From Dongia_B sp964406155 (GTDB lineage: Bacteria > Pseudomonadota > Alphaproteobacteria > Dongiales > Dongiaceae), in NCBI GenBank assembly GCA_964406155.1, contig CAYOQR010000020.1, positions 1 to 64,000 on the forward strand: a stretch of DNA of 64,000 nucleotides, in the 5' to 3' direction. The translations under genes were made by a program, and so were the position numbers. Positions within the stretch are counted from its first letter, which is position 1; every line of letters starts with the position of its first letter. The notes under the pieces were generated by a model. It saw only the letters and a program-made list of their open reading frames with translations. It was not told where the DNA came from and made no database searches. Below are positions 44,412-53,578 of the stretch, piece after piece.

Positions 44412-45149
44412 TTAGGCCGCCTGGCCGCGCCGTTCGAGGATCAAACTGGTCCAGCGCTGGGTGACGACGCGGCAGAAATCCGCCGCCCGGCGGCCATAGC
44501 GTTTCAACTCATCACTGGCGCGCGCCAATTCGATGGCGCCGCGCGCGTCGCCGAAGCGCTTGACGATGACATGGCCGAAATTCTCGATCCATTGGCGCGC
44601 CAGATCCTCGGACACCTCGAAATGGCATTGGAAGCCATAGGTGCCGTGGCCGTAACGGAAGGCCTGGTTCTCGCAGGTGCTGCCGGTCATCAGCCGCACG
44701 CCCTTTTCGGGAATGCCGAAAGTATCCTCATGCCATTGCATGATGCGCTGGCGTGGCGCGAGGCCCGTCAGCAATTGGTCTTTCTGTCCATCCGGCGTGA
44801 TATCGATCGGCAGGAAGCCGTATTCGAATTCGTCATTCACCCGCACCTGCGCGCCGAAGGCCCGCGCCAGCAACTGCCCGCCGAGGCAGAGGCCCAGCAT
44901 CGGCTTGGCCTGCTCCTGGAAGGCGCGCAGCAGATCCAACATGGGCGGAAATGCCGGGTAGTTCTTGTCATCCCCGGCATGCTGGGGACCGCCCAGGATG
45001 ACCGCAGCATCGTAGTCGGTCGGCTTGGCCGGCAGCTTGTCGCCGCTATGCGGCAGGATCGTGCTCAGCTTGGCGCCGGCCGCCTGCAAATAGTCGCCGA
45101 CCAGCGACACCGGTGACGTCTTGTCGTTCTGAATGACGAGCACGTGCAT
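44412..45149 (-). CDS. Class I glutamine amidotransferase-like protein
   Basis: A 245-residue protein from the ATG at 45149 (MHVLVIQNDKTSPVS). The nucleophile Cys is in MLGLCLGGQLLA and the His in YGFQCHFEVSED, with the GGPQHAGDD block in front. It resembles GMP-synthase-type amidotransferases that act alone as glutaminases or gamma-glutamyl hydrolases. No synthetase partner is adjacent, though an ATP-grasp gene lies just upstream on the same strand. Confidence 0.9.
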   Translation of the reverse strand: MHVLVIQNDKTSPVSLVGDYLQAAGAKLSTILPHSGDKLPAKPTDYDAAVILGGPQHAGDDKNYPAFPPMLDLLRAFQEQAKPMLGLCLGGQLLARAFGAQVRVNDEFEYGFLPIDITPDGQKDQLLTGLAPRQRIMQWHEDTFGIPEKGVRLMTGSTCENQAFRYGHGTYGFQCHFEVSEDLARQWIENFGHVIVKRFGDARGAIELARASDELKRYGRRAADFCRVVTQRWTSLILERRGQAA

Positions 45150-45250
45150 TAGATCACGGCCTCCTACCCCGCAAATCATCGATAGCCGGAGATCATGGCG
45201 CAGCCGCAAGCCCGATGCAACGCCTTGGCCGGGCGTCGCGGTTATGCGTT

Positions 45251-45281
45251 TTGCCATTTGGCAAGGGGCCTTAAAGGCCCC
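45251..45281 (-). terminator. Two adjacent hairpins after the ATP-grasp gene
   Basis: On the minus strand GGGGCC-5-GGCCCC is followed at once by TTGCCA-2-TGGCAA and a short T-rich stretch is absent. Likely a terminator or processing site at the end of the ATP-grasp transcript. Confidence 0.45.
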
Positions 45282-45291
45282 CTACCCGACC

Positions 45292-46626
45292 TTATCTATG
45301 GGGATCTTTCGGCCCGTGATCGGCCAGACGCTGGAGATGGTGACGCAGGAGAGGGCCCAGGGGCGACTCTCCGACCAACTGCCGATGGACACGCTGCAGG
45401 AAATGGGTATCCGGATAGGAATTACCCTCGATCAGCATCGGCCCGTCCGGCGTCAGGGCGATATCCCAGCCGACGATCATCCGGTCCAGGAAGGACCGGT
45501 GCGCCCTCTTGGCGAGATCGGTGATCGCCTGCCAGTTCTCGATCCGCCGGCCGGCAATCTGCGATCCCGTGATCGGATGCCGATCCCACCAGCAATCGGG
45601 GGCGAAATGATCATCGTCGCAGAGTTGACCCAGGACGCCCGTCTGCAGATCGACCCGCACGGCATATTCCGAGGCACCCTTCCAGCTCGGCTCGAGCTTC
45701 GAGAGGATGCGCAGCATGGCATGGGTGACGACCGGATTGTCGTCGGCGTCTAGGCAAGTGAAGACCCGGAAGGCCAATAAGGATTGGCTGGCGAGATCCG
45801 CAATTTCCGGATGGTTCACCATTTTCGGCAGAACCATGATGTGTTCATAGCGCGACCGACGCAGGATCTTGCGCAGCAGTTCCGCCCGGGTGACGGTCGA
45901 GCCGTCCTTGCCCCGATAGAGGCCGGGCCCGACGCGGTCGAACCAGGTTGCCCCGCGCGCGCCGCGCGCCTGGCGCGGCTTGACGAAGATGTCGTGATCG
46001 AAGAGCTCGGGCGAAATCGGCGCCGGCTGATCGGCGACCAGCGACCATCTGCCGCGATCGGCGAGATAGAGGACCGGTGGTACCGGCAGGCCCGCCTGCT
46101 GGCAATGCTTGGTATAAGCGAGCTTGTCGCCGAGGCTGACGCGGCGGCCATAAATCTTCGGGCGCAGCCAGTGCAACTGACGGAAAAGGCCGTTCTTGAC
46201 CTCGTCGCGGCCGAGATAATTGACAATCTCGTCGACCCCGCCGGGCCGGTCATAGAGCGCGGAGGAGTAATAGGCCGAGGGATCGGTGCCGTAGACCGTC
46301 ATCAGGCGCCATTGCGCCGCCAGTTGCCGCCACAGCGAAATGCCGCGCTGCCGCCGCACCGCGCCATTGTCGCGCCAGGTGAAATAAGCAAAGCGCAGGA
46401 CATGATAGGCGGGCACGATGAAGGCCACGCCGAAATCGCTGGCGGGATCGAAGACCGATCGCGGCCGCCGGCACAAACGCCGGTAGAGATCGCGCGCCCA
46501 GCTCCCGATCGGAATGCCGCCCGACGACCGAGCCGACGGCCCATTGGTGGGCAATACCGTCGGTATGACGGCGGCTGCCTCGCCAGCCTGTTGAGAAACG
46601 CCCTGGTCGACGGCTCCGTCCGGCAC
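45292..46626 (-). CDS. Sugar-transfer-associated ATP-grasp family protein
   Basis: A 444-residue protein. A basic, variable N-terminus (to about residue 75) is followed by an ATP-grasp-type fold: GRRVSLGDKLAYTKHCQQAGLPVPPVLYLAD, DHDIFVKPRQARGARGATWFDRVG, IMVLPKMVNHPEI, LLAFRVFTCLDAD and the C-terminal metal-site block MIVGWDIALTPDGPMLIEGNSYPDTHFLQ. This fits the family annotated as sugar-transfer-associated ATP-grasp, seen near polysaccharide genes. Substrate unknown. No glycosyltransferase is nearby. Confidence 0.8.
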   Translation of the reverse strand: MPDGAVDQGVSQQAGEAAAVIPTVLPTNGPSARSSGGIPIGSWARDLYRRLCRRPRSVFDPASDFGVAFIVPAYHVLRFAYFTWRDNGAVRRQRGISLWRQLAAQWRLMTVYGTDPSAYYSSALYDRPGGVDEIVNYLGRDEVKNGLFRQLHWLRPKIYGRRVSLGDKLAYTKHCQQAGLPVPPVLYLADRGRWSLVADQPAPISPELFDHDIFVKPRQARGARGATWFDRVGPGLYRGKDGSTVTRAELLRKILRRSRYEHIMVLPKMVNHPEIADLASQSLLAFRVFTCLDADDNPVVTHAMLRILSKLEPSWKGASEYAVRVDLQTGVLGQLCDDDHFAPDCWWDRHPITGSQIAGRRIENWQAITDLAKRAHRSFLDRMIVGWDIALTPDGPMLIEGNSYPDTHFLQRVHRQLVGESPLGPLLRHHLQRLADHGPKDPHR

Positions 46627-46929
46627 TCCGGTCTCCTACACCCTGAAATCGAAACTCAGGATCGCCTGCGGCGATCCTATGGCGGTAGGGACCCAAACTG
46701 CACTGAACGCCTGACGTCGCGCTGTCTCCTCCAGTTGGAAAGCCGTCCCCAGACCCTCCAACCAGCGATTTTCCTTAGCAAGTCGCGAAATATCTACGCC
46801 ACCGCCGGGTTAGCCAGCAGCGGAAAACTTACAACCAGTGATTAAAGACGCCTAGCTAGAACCAGTCGGCCAATGTCGCACCAGCGCCCCCGAATTATTT
46901 TACTGGGATGCTTCCAGGAACTTATACCG
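46627..46929. other. Intergenic region between histidine kinase and ATP-grasp genes
   Basis: About 300 bases without a supportable gene. It should hold the leftward ATP-grasp promoter; an AT-richer patch at about 46770-46860 is the most likely place. No repeat or strong hairpin. Confidence 0.4.
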
Positions 46930-48390
46930 CTACAGGCTGAGCAACCGTGCCGCCGGCAGGATCACCATGGCGCACGTCCCGTTGCCCGGCACACTCTCCA
47001 GCTCCAGGCGGCCGCCATGTCGTTCCACCAGCAGGCGGCTGAGCGAAAGGCCGAGGCCGGTACCATTCGTGCTGCGGTTGAGCGCATTGGAGACCTGCAC
47101 GAAAGGCATGAAGATACGGTCCATGTCTTCCTTGGCGATACCGATCCCCCGATCGGTGACGGCGATCGTCAATTGCCCGGCGAGGTCGACTTCCGCCGAC
47201 AGATCGACCCCGCTGTCCGGCGGCGAGAACTTGATGGCATTGGACAGCAGATTGATCAGGACCTGCCGCAGCCGGCGCTCATCGCCGATCAGCATCACCT
47301 GCGGGACCACGGCCAGATTCACCGTGATACCGGTATTGGCACCCTGACCGGCGGCGATGCGCGCGGCCGCCTGCATCAAGGCCGGCAACGCCACCTGCTC
47401 CTGGGCGATCTCCATGTGATCGGCCTCAAGCTTCGAGTAATCCAGGATGTCGTTGATCAGGGATAGAAGGTGCTGGCCGCTGCTGCGGATGTCGCCGAGA
47501 TATTCATCGAGCCGCTCCGGCATCCGGCTGTCGGCCGCCTCCATCAGCAGCAATTCGGAAAAGCCGATGATGGCATTGAGCGGCGTGCGCAACTCATGGC
47601 TCATCGTCGCCAGGAACTGCGACTTGGCCTTGCTGGCGGAGGCGGCGCGGCGCCTGGCCGCCTCCAGTTCCACGGCATGCAGGTGGGCCTGTTCGACGGT
47701 CCGCTCCAAGAGCAGCATCATGGTCCCGATGGCGGCGTAGCGACCGTTTTCCATGATCACGAAACCGGTGCCGATGGCTTCCGGATGATCGAAGGCGATC
47801 ATCGCTTTCAGGCGGTCGATGGTGGTATCGCCATCGACCGCCAGCGGGCGCTGATTGATCAGCGGGGCGATCGGCCGCCGGTTATAGACGTCGTACCAAA
47901 GCGGCTGGGAGAACTGGAACAGCAGGCGGTCTCGTTCCACCACCCCGATCAGGCTGCCATCGGATTCGACCACCGCGAAGATCGGCAGCGAGGGATGCGC
48001 CGAAAACAGCTCCAGCACTTCACCGCCGGTCAGCTCGGCGCCGATCGCCGGTGCCGGCAGGGCGACATCTCGGGCGGTATAGCGCGTGACGGGAATATCG
48101 CCGCCGTCATCGATCCGGTGGGTATCGCCCCAATGAGCCTCAACCTGGGGCATATCGCCCTGCTTGGTTTCGTCATGCTTGATGTCAGGACGATCGGTCA
48201 AAGCCGCCTGTGGCGCGGGTATCAGGCTGGCCGGCCTGGCCGTCAGGCCCAGCCGACGGTGGACGGGTTCGGCGGCAGGCTTGGGATCGATCCGCCGGCC
48301 ACGATTATCCCATCCGCCATCCTCGGCACCATCCCAGCCGCCGTCATCGCCATGCCTCTGATGCCATATGCGCGGCAAGCTCGCATTCAT
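46930..48390 (-). CDS. Cytosolic histidine kinase with CBS-like sensory region
   Basis: About 486 residues from the ATG at 48390. Residues 1-100 are variable and hydrophilic. Next is a region like the CBS-pair segments that precede GGDEF/EAL domains (PIFAVVESDGSLIGVVERDRLLFQFSQPLWYDVYNRRPIAPLI). Then come HisKA with phospho-acceptor MSHELRTPLNAIIGFSELLL and HATPase_c with NLLSNAIKFSPP, DRGIGIAKEDMDRIFMPFVQ and NGTGLGLSLSRLLV. No membrane helix is visible. No response regulator gene is adjacent, so it is an orphan kinase. Confidence 0.9.
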   Translation of the reverse strand: MNASLPRIWHQRHGDDGGWDGAEDGGWDNRGRRIDPKPAAEPVHRRLGLTARPASLIPAPQAALTDRPDIKHDETKQGDMPQVEAHWGDTHRIDDGGDIPVTRYTARDVALPAPAIGAELTGGEVLELFSAHPSLPIFAVVESDGSLIGVVERDRLLFQFSQPLWYDVYNRRPIAPLINQRPLAVDGDTTIDRLKAMIAFDHPEAIGTGFVIMENGRYAAIGTMMLLLERTVEQAHLHAVELEAARRRAASASKAKSQFLATMSHELRTPLNAIIGFSELLLMEAADSRMPERLDEYLGDIRSSGQHLLSLINDILDYSKLEADHMEIAQEQVALPALMQAAARIAAGQGANTGITVNLAVVPQVMLIGDERRLRQVLINLLSNAIKFSPPDSGVDLSAEVDLAGQLTIAVTDRGIGIAKEDMDRIFMPFVQVSNALNRSTNGTGLGLSLSRLLVERHGGRLELESVPGNGTCAMVILPAARLLSL

Positions 48391-48595
48391 CGCTGATCGC
48401 TCCGTCGACCGCCCCCTGCCATGACGCCAGCGCCATGGCAGCACCTGATCGGGCGCAATCGGGACTGGACCGGCCGCTGCGTCAGGGCGACAGGACCCTA
48501 ACGCCGATATGAGACAAATTGATGACAGGCCGGTGAACAGCTCACATGAAGATGTGCCGATTCTCGGTTTTACCGGATTGAGCGGGTTCCGATGT

Positions 48596-48633
48596 CAAAT
48601 GCCCTCGCTCCGGTATTGGAGCGAGGGCATTTG
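48596..48633 (-). terminator. Strong hairpin terminator for the M48 peptidase gene
   Basis: 16-bp perfect stem (CAAATGCCCTCGCTCC / GGAGCGAGGGCATTTG) with a 6-base loop, just beyond the leftward peptidase stop. Confidence 0.75.
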
Positions 48634-48678
48634 CGTCTTCGATCATTGGATCGACCGTGCCGGCCTTATGGCCGCCGA

Positions 48679-49473
48679 TCAGCGGCCGTAGCGATAGAGA
48701 TCCGTGCCGTTCTCTTCGAGCCATTCCCGCGAGGCATTGACCGTCCGGCACAGCTCGCCGCAGAGCTTCCAGAAGCGCGGCCCGTGATTCATCTCCTTGA
48801 GATGCGCGACCTCGTGAGAGATCACGTAGTCCATCACGTGGCGCGGCGCGAAGACCAGACGCCATGAGAAGGACAGCTCGCCCTCGCTGGTGCAACTGCC
48901 CCACCGGCTCTTGGTATCGCGGATGGTGATGCGCTTGATCTTCTTGCCGATCTGCTCGGCCTTGGCATAGGCCTTGGCTTCGATCTCGCGCCGTGCTTCC
49001 AGCTTCAGCCAGTCATTGACGCGGCGCTGCAGATGCGCCTCTTGGCCGGCGACATGAATCTCCTGATCGTCGCACCACACGACACCGCGCGCATTGGGAC
49101 GATGACGGATGCGATGCTCGACACCGAGGAAGGGAATGACGGCGCCATGCACGAACGGTACCGACTCCGGCAACTGATCGAGTCGTTCGGCGATCCATTC
49201 CTTGTTGGAAAGGACGAAACGTTTGCCTTCATCACGCGATGTGCGTTTTGGCAGCACGACAACGATACGCGATGAACCATAATCGAGACGCATGATGATA
49301 CGTCGTGCGCGCTGGTTCTGCTGGAACACCAGCGGGACGCTGCGCGCGGTGAAATTGAGCATGTGCACATCCGTGGCTTCCGCCATCGGACGGCGCTTCC
49401 GGCGCCCGTCCGATGCCTTGGCGGAACCCTTCGTCAGTGCGATATTTTCGCGATTTTTCGGGACTTTCCGCAT
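48679..49473 (-). CDS. M48/YgjP-type metallopeptidase
   Basis: A 264-residue protein of the YgjP/DUF45 group. The zinc motif is VISHEVAHLKEMNHGPRFWKL (HExxH with a downstream His), preceded by RDTKSRWGSCTSEGELSFSWRLVFAPRHVMDYV, the signature of the family. The first 30 residues are basic and variable, and a later start is possible at MAEATDVHM. It has no signal peptide or membrane segment. Cytosolic role unknown. Confidence 0.9.
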   Translation of the reverse strand: MRKVPKNRENIALTKGSAKASDGRRKRRPMAEATDVHMLNFTARSVPLVFQQNQRARRIIMRLDYGSSRIVVVLPKRTSRDEGKRFVLSNKEWIAERLDQLPESVPFVHGAVIPFLGVEHRIRHRPNARGVVWCDDQEIHVAGQEAHLQRRVNDWLKLEARREIEAKAYAKAEQIGKKIKRITIRDTKSRWGSCTSEGELSFSWRLVFAPRHVMDYVISHEVAHLKEMNHGPRFWKLCGELCRTVNASREWLEENGTDLYRYGR

Positions 49474-49534
49474 GCCTGCATCAATTCTAGAGGAGATCAG
49501 ATGCAGGCAGTCTAGGCTCCCTTAAACCGCCTGT

Positions 49535-50518
49535 TCAACCACTTACGCCTTTTTTCGATCTTGAGAGTTTATTCTTATCAACAGCCCTGTATTCAGCCGA
49601 AATAAGGGTCTGTTTTCGCTCGATTCCCCAAGCGTAGCCACCAAGATTTCCGTCATTACGCAAAGCGCGGTGACACGGAATTGCCAGTGCTACCGGGTTG
49701 GCACGGCAGGCTTGGCCGACTGCCCGGGCGGCACCCGGCTGGCCGATCGCGGCGGCGATTTCGCCATAGGACCGGGTCTCGCCCCGGGGAATGCGATTGA
49801 GTTCCTCCCAGACCCGGCGCTGGAAGGCGGTCGCCTGGATATCCAGCGGCAGCGCCCGGTGCGGCAGTTCCCCGGCCATGCGCCGGGTCAGCTCCGCCAT
49901 GTAGAGAGCGACCGTCATATCGTCGCGCCGGACCTCGCTGGCGGCGGGAAATTCCGCCAGCAGCCGCGCGACCAGCGTATCGGCCTTGTCGCCCAACTCC
50001 ACCCGGCACAGGCCGCGATCCGTCGCCGCCACCAGGATCAGGCCCAAAGCGCAATCGGCGACCCCATACGTGATGCTGGCGCCGCGACCGCCTTTGGCAT
50101 AGCTCGCCGGCGTCATGCCGAGGGCCGCGTCGGCACGCTCATAAACCCGGCTGGAGGAGCCATAGCCGGCATCGAAGGTGGCGCCGGCCACCCCGCCTTC
50201 GCCGGATTTAAGGCCAGCCTGGAACCGCTTGAGGCGCAGGGCATCGTCATATTGGCGCGGTGTCACCCCGGTCAGACGCTTGAACTGGCGCTGCAGATGC
50301 CAGGGGCTGAGGCCGCAATGGTCGGCCAATTCCTCCAGCGTCACCGGTCCTTCGGGATAATCGGCCACCCGCTTCTCGATATAGGCGACGGCACGGCGGG
50401 CCAAGGCCAAGGCCTGATCGCGCGCTGGAACGGATGCGCGGGGCGGGGTGTGCATCGTTTTCGTTTCGGTGCTCGGCAGCATAGCGGCGCTCCCTTTGGC
50501 GATTTTCGTCTTGCTCAT
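49535..50518 (-). CDS. Ada-like AraC regulator fused to O6-methylguanine-DNA methyltransferase
   Basis: A 327-residue two-domain protein. Residues about 40-145 are an AraC-type HTH (GPVTLEELADHCGLSPWHLQRQFKRLTGVTPRQYDDALRLKRF). Residues about 150-315 are the methyltransferase with RVWEELNRIPRGETRSYGEIAAAIGQPGAARAVGQACRANPVALAIPCHRALRNDGNLGGYAWG; the acceptor Cys is in PCHR. The zinc-binding Ada N-terminal domain that senses methylphosphotriesters is absent. It would repair alkylated DNA and may regulate genes. No alkB neighbour. Confidence 0.93.
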   Translation of the reverse strand: MSKTKIAKGSAAMLPSTETKTMHTPPRASVPARDQALALARRAVAYIEKRVADYPEGPVTLEELADHCGLSPWHLQRQFKRLTGVTPRQYDDALRLKRFQAGLKSGEGGVAGATFDAGYGSSSRVYERADAALGMTPASYAKGGRGASITYGVADCALGLILVAATDRGLCRVELGDKADTLVARLLAEFPAASEVRRDDMTVALYMAELTRRMAGELPHRALPLDIQATAFQRRVWEELNRIPRGETRSYGEIAAAIGQPGAARAVGQACRANPVALAIPCHRALRNDGNLGGYAWGIERKQTLISAEYRAVDKNKLSRSKKGVSG

Positions 50519-50655
50519 GCTGCACCGATGTAAGTTAGCCGGCCGTCTGTCGCTATCCGATGCTTGCGCTGTGCTTGTTGCGCATCACGCTGTTGCACCT
50601 CGTTGGGGCGATTGTATGCTGATTGCAGCCGCCCGGAACCGAAAGATACCCCGCC

Positions 50656-51120
50656 ATGCCCGCCTCGCCCTCCTCCGCCGATCCCGCACCCATTGCCCCC
50701 GCGCCAATGCCTCCCTTCCATCTCGCTTTCCCGGTCGCCGATCTGGCCGCGACGGAGCGTTTCTATGTTGATCTCCTGGGCTGCAGCGCGGGGCGGCGGG
50801 CCGAAAAATGGATCGATTTCGACTTTTTCGGCCATCAGATCTCCGCTCATCTACGTCCGGAGGAAACCGGCCTCGCCAGCCGCAACGAGGTCGACGGCGA
50901 TCAGGTGCCGGTCCGGCATTTCGGCGCCATCCTCGACTGGGACCAATGGCATCGCCTCGCCGACCGGTTGCAGGCCGCCGGCACCAAATTCATCATCGAG
51001 CCGCATATCCGCTTCAAGGGCCAGGTCGGCGAGCAGGCGACGATGTTCATGCTGGATCCCAGCGGCAATGCCCTGGAATTCAAATCCTTCCGGGATCGGA
51101 GCCATATCTTCGCGACCTGA
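50656..51120 (+). CDS. VOC (glyoxalase/dioxygenase fold) family protein
   Basis: A 154-residue protein from the ATG at 50656. The VOC start is MPPFHLAFPVADLAATERFYVDLLGCSAGRRAEKWIDFDFFGHQISAHL, with a conserved His, and the end is FMLDPSGNALEFKSF with a conserved Glu. These are typical metal ligands. It lies divergent from the Ada-like gene. Reaction unknown. Confidence 0.88.
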   Translation: MPASPSSADPAPIAPAPMPPFHLAFPVADLAATERFYVDLLGCSAGRRAEKWIDFDFFGHQISAHLRPEETGLASRNEVDGDQVPVRHFGAILDWDQWHRLADRLQAAGTKFIIEPHIRFKGQVGEQATMFMLDPSGNALEFKSFRDRSHIFAT

Positions 51121-51166
51121 GGCGGCGCAGCGTCCCGCCCGGTCGACGGTCACATCCAGTCGACGG

Positions 51167-51604
51167 TCAGGCCCAGTCGATGATGTAATCCTCGAGCGGG
51201 CCCGCCTTGGTTTCGCTGATGGCGCGGCCACGAACAGAAATGCCGGCCTTGTGCACGGTCGTCGGATCGCCCGAGACCAGGGGGTGCCACCAGGGCAAGT
51301 CCTGGCCGTCGCGCAGCAGGCGATAGGCGCAGGTATCCGGCAGCCAGTTGATCTTGCCGACATTGCGCGGCGTCAGCCGGACACAATCGGGAACCAGTTT
51401 CTGACGATGCTTATAATCCTTGCAGCGGCAATTGCGCAGGTCGAGCTGGCGGCAGGCGACATTGGTGAAGAACAACTCACCGGTATCGTCGTCAATCAGC
51501 TTGTTGAGACAACATTTGCCGCAACCGTCGCACAGGCTTTCCCATTGCGCCTGTGACATGCGGCTGAGCTTGGTCGTTTTCCAGAACGGCGGATCATCGG
51601 CCAT
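51167..51604 (-). CDS. YcgN/UPF0260 cysteine-cluster protein
   Basis: A 145-residue protein with the family's cysteine pattern: CDGCGKCCLNKLID, CRQLDLRNCRCKDY and PDCVRLTP. It is a predicted metal- or cluster-binding protein of unknown function, widespread in proteobacteria. It ends YIIDWA as usual for the family. It sits between the VOC gene and the PHB depolymerase. Confidence 0.93.
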   Translation of the reverse strand: MADDPPFWKTTKLSRMSQAQWESLCDGCGKCCLNKLIDDDTGELFFTNVACRQLDLRNCRCKDYKHRQKLVPDCVRLTPRNVGKINWLPDTCAYRLLRDGQDLPWWHPLVSGDPTTVHKAGISVRGRAISETKAGPLEDYIIDWA

Positions 51605-51679
51605 CGGCGGCCCCGGCTGTCATGTGTTCCTGATCACGCACGGCGATGATCATGCGCGCCGATCTCATCCACCCGAGGT

Positions 51680-52915
51680 TCATCCACCTTGGGCGAGGGC
51701 GAATTTCCGCCAGCGCGGATAGATCTCCTGGCGCCAGCGCCGGCCATTGAAGATACCATAATGGCCGACCGATTTCTGCACATAGTGCTCCCGCTTCGCC
51801 GGCGCCAGCTTGCTGCAGAGCCGATGGGCGACCTCGGTCTGGCCGACCCCGGAAATATCGTCGAGCTCGCCTTCGATGGTCATCAGCCCGGTACGCTTGA
51901 TCGCCGCCGGCTCCACCAGGATTCCACGATGGCGGAAGGTGCCGTTGGGCAGGCTGTGCTCCTGGAAAACATGGCGGACGGTGTCGAGATAGAACTCGGC
52001 CGAGAGATCCATGACCGAGAGGTATTCGTCATAGAAGCGGCGATGCGCATCGGCGCTCTCGCCATCGCCCTTCACCAGGTTCTGGAAAAACTCCAGATGC
52101 GAGCCGACATGGCGGTCGGGGTTCATCGAAACGAAGCTGCCGAGCTGCAGGAAGCCGGGATAGACCCGGCGCAGGCCGCCGGGATGCCACATCGGCACGC
52201 TATGGATGACGCTGTGCTCGAACCATTCCAGCGGATAACGCGCGGAGAGGTCGTTGACCTCGGTCGGATTCACCCGGGTATCGACCGGCCCGCCCATCAG
52301 GGTCACGGAGCGCGGCTGCACCGGGTCGCCCGAGGCGGCCAGCAATGCCGTCGCGGCAAGGACCGGCGGCGATGGCTGGCAGACGGCGATGATATGGGTC
52401 TCGGCGCCGAGGAAGCGGATGAAGTCGAGAACGTAATCGATATAGGTCGAGAGGTCGAAATCGCCCTGGGCCAGCGGCACCAGCCGGGCATCGGCCCAAT
52501 CGGTGATATAGACGTCGTTCTCCGGCAGCAGCGTTTCCACGGTGCCGCGCAGCAAGGTGGCGTAATGGCCGGACATCGGCGCGACGATCAGGACCTTGGG
52601 CTGCGGCTGGCGCTCGGCGGAGACCGGCAGATCGCGGTGGAAATGCAGGAGATTGCAGAAGGGCTTGTGGAAGGCGATCTCCTCATGCACCCGGACTTCC
52701 TCGCCCGCGACCGCAACATGATGGAGATTGAAGGCCGGCTTGCGATGGCGCTTGGTCGTGCGGTCGAACATCTCGCATAAGGCCGCCGCCGCGCGTCCCG
52801 CCGCCGTATAGGACGTCGGCATCATCGGATGGGTCAGCACATGCTGCCAGTACCGTGCCGCCATGCGGGCAGGCGCCAAGCCCAGCAATTGCGCGTCGAC
52901 CGCCTGATACAACAT
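51680..52915 (-). CDS. phaZ: Intracellular poly(3-hydroxybutyrate) depolymerase
   Basis: About 411 residues from the ATG at 52915 (MLYQAVDAQLLGLAPARMAARYWQHVLTHP); an ATG at 52942 is also in frame. It breaks down PHB granules inside the cell. Alpha/beta-hydrolase motifs visible are VAPMSGHYATLLRGTVETLLPENDVYITDWADARLVPLAQGDFDLSTYIDY and the nucleophile region IIAVCQPSPPVLAA, where a Cys replaces Ser as typical of i-PhaZ. The C-terminal His is in KSVGHYGIFNGRRWRQEIYP. It completes the PHB cycle of the window. Confidence 0.93.
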   Translation of the reverse strand: MLYQAVDAQLLGLAPARMAARYWQHVLTHPMMPTSYTAAGRAAAALCEMFDRTTKRHRKPAFNLHHVAVAGEEVRVHEEIAFHKPFCNLLHFHRDLPVSAERQPQPKVLIVAPMSGHYATLLRGTVETLLPENDVYITDWADARLVPLAQGDFDLSTYIDYVLDFIRFLGAETHIIAVCQPSPPVLAATALLAASGDPVQPRSVTLMGGPVDTRVNPTEVNDLSARYPLEWFEHSVIHSVPMWHPGGLRRVYPGFLQLGSFVSMNPDRHVGSHLEFFQNLVKGDGESADAHRRFYDEYLSVMDLSAEFYLDTVRHVFQEHSLPNGTFRHRGILVEPAAIKRTGLMTIEGELDDISGVGQTEVAHRLCSKLAPAKREHYVQKSVGHYGIFNGRRWRQEIYPRWRKFALAQGG

Positions 52916-53059
52916 GCTCAACCTCGATTTCGGCCCCAACATCCCGGGCGCGCCGCGACCTGGGGCCGCGGCGGCTTCCGCGATCGCTTTCGATGTCCGC
53001 GGCAGCCCCCGATTCCTGCGACGTTACGGCCCGATTCCGCATTGCGCAAGAATATTCTG

Positions 53060-53070
53060 TTGCGGCGCAG
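53060..53070. promoter_or_regulatory. TGC-rich element upstream of phaZ, possible PhaR site
   Basis: TTGCGGCGCAG is flanked by TTGCGCAA (53042-53049) and TATTGCG, about 150 bases before the leftward phaZ start. Weaker than the dyads before phaC and phaA. Confidence 0.3.
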
Positions 53071-53176
53071 TATTGCGTTCTTTGATTACCGATCGCTTAA
53101 GACGGCTGGAAGAAGCGGAAACCTGTCGGCCGGCGCAGAGCTAGTCGGCACGATGGCAAAAACGGTCGATTCCGCT

Positions 53177-53578
53177 CTAATTGAAGAGGGCGATGAATAA
53201 CAGGGCAAGAGCGGCCAGCGTGATCGCCGCAATGGTCAGGGTCATGCCGACGACGCGCAGGCCGAGATTTTCCGGCAGGCGGCCGATGCCGGCCGCATGG
53301 GTGATGCGGCCCGCGAGCAGCATCAGGCCGATCAGATTGAGGACGAAGCCGCCGGCCCCCTGCAGCTCCAGCAGGGCCATGAGGATCAGGGTGATCGGCG
53401 CATATTCGACGAAGTTGCCTTGGGCCCGGATACGACGCTGCAGTTCCTCGCGGCCGCCATCGCCGAGATTGACCCGCCATTGCCGGCGAGATGCCATCAC
53501 CCGGAAGCTGAGGCCGAGAAAGAGAAAGGCCAGCAGCGCCGCATAGACCGAGGTCGTGGTGACAGGCGACAACAGCAT
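53177..53578 (-). CDS. MAPEG family membrane protein
   Basis: A 133-residue four-helix membrane protein. It starts TSVYAALLAFLFLGLSFRVMASRRQWRVNLGDGGREELQRRIRAQGNFVEYAPITLILMALLEL, the pattern of the bacterial MAPEG group (RIRAQGNFVEY). The family includes glutathione S-transferases and leukotriene synthase relatives. Its start overlaps the SCO gene stop, so the two are cotranscribed. Confidence 0.9.
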   Translation of the reverse strand: MLLSPVTTTSVYAALLAFLFLGLSFRVMASRRQWRVNLGDGGREELQRRIRAQGNFVEYAPITLILMALLELQGAGGFVLNLIGLMLLAGRITHAAGIGRLPENLGLRVVGMTLTIAAITLAALALLFIALFN

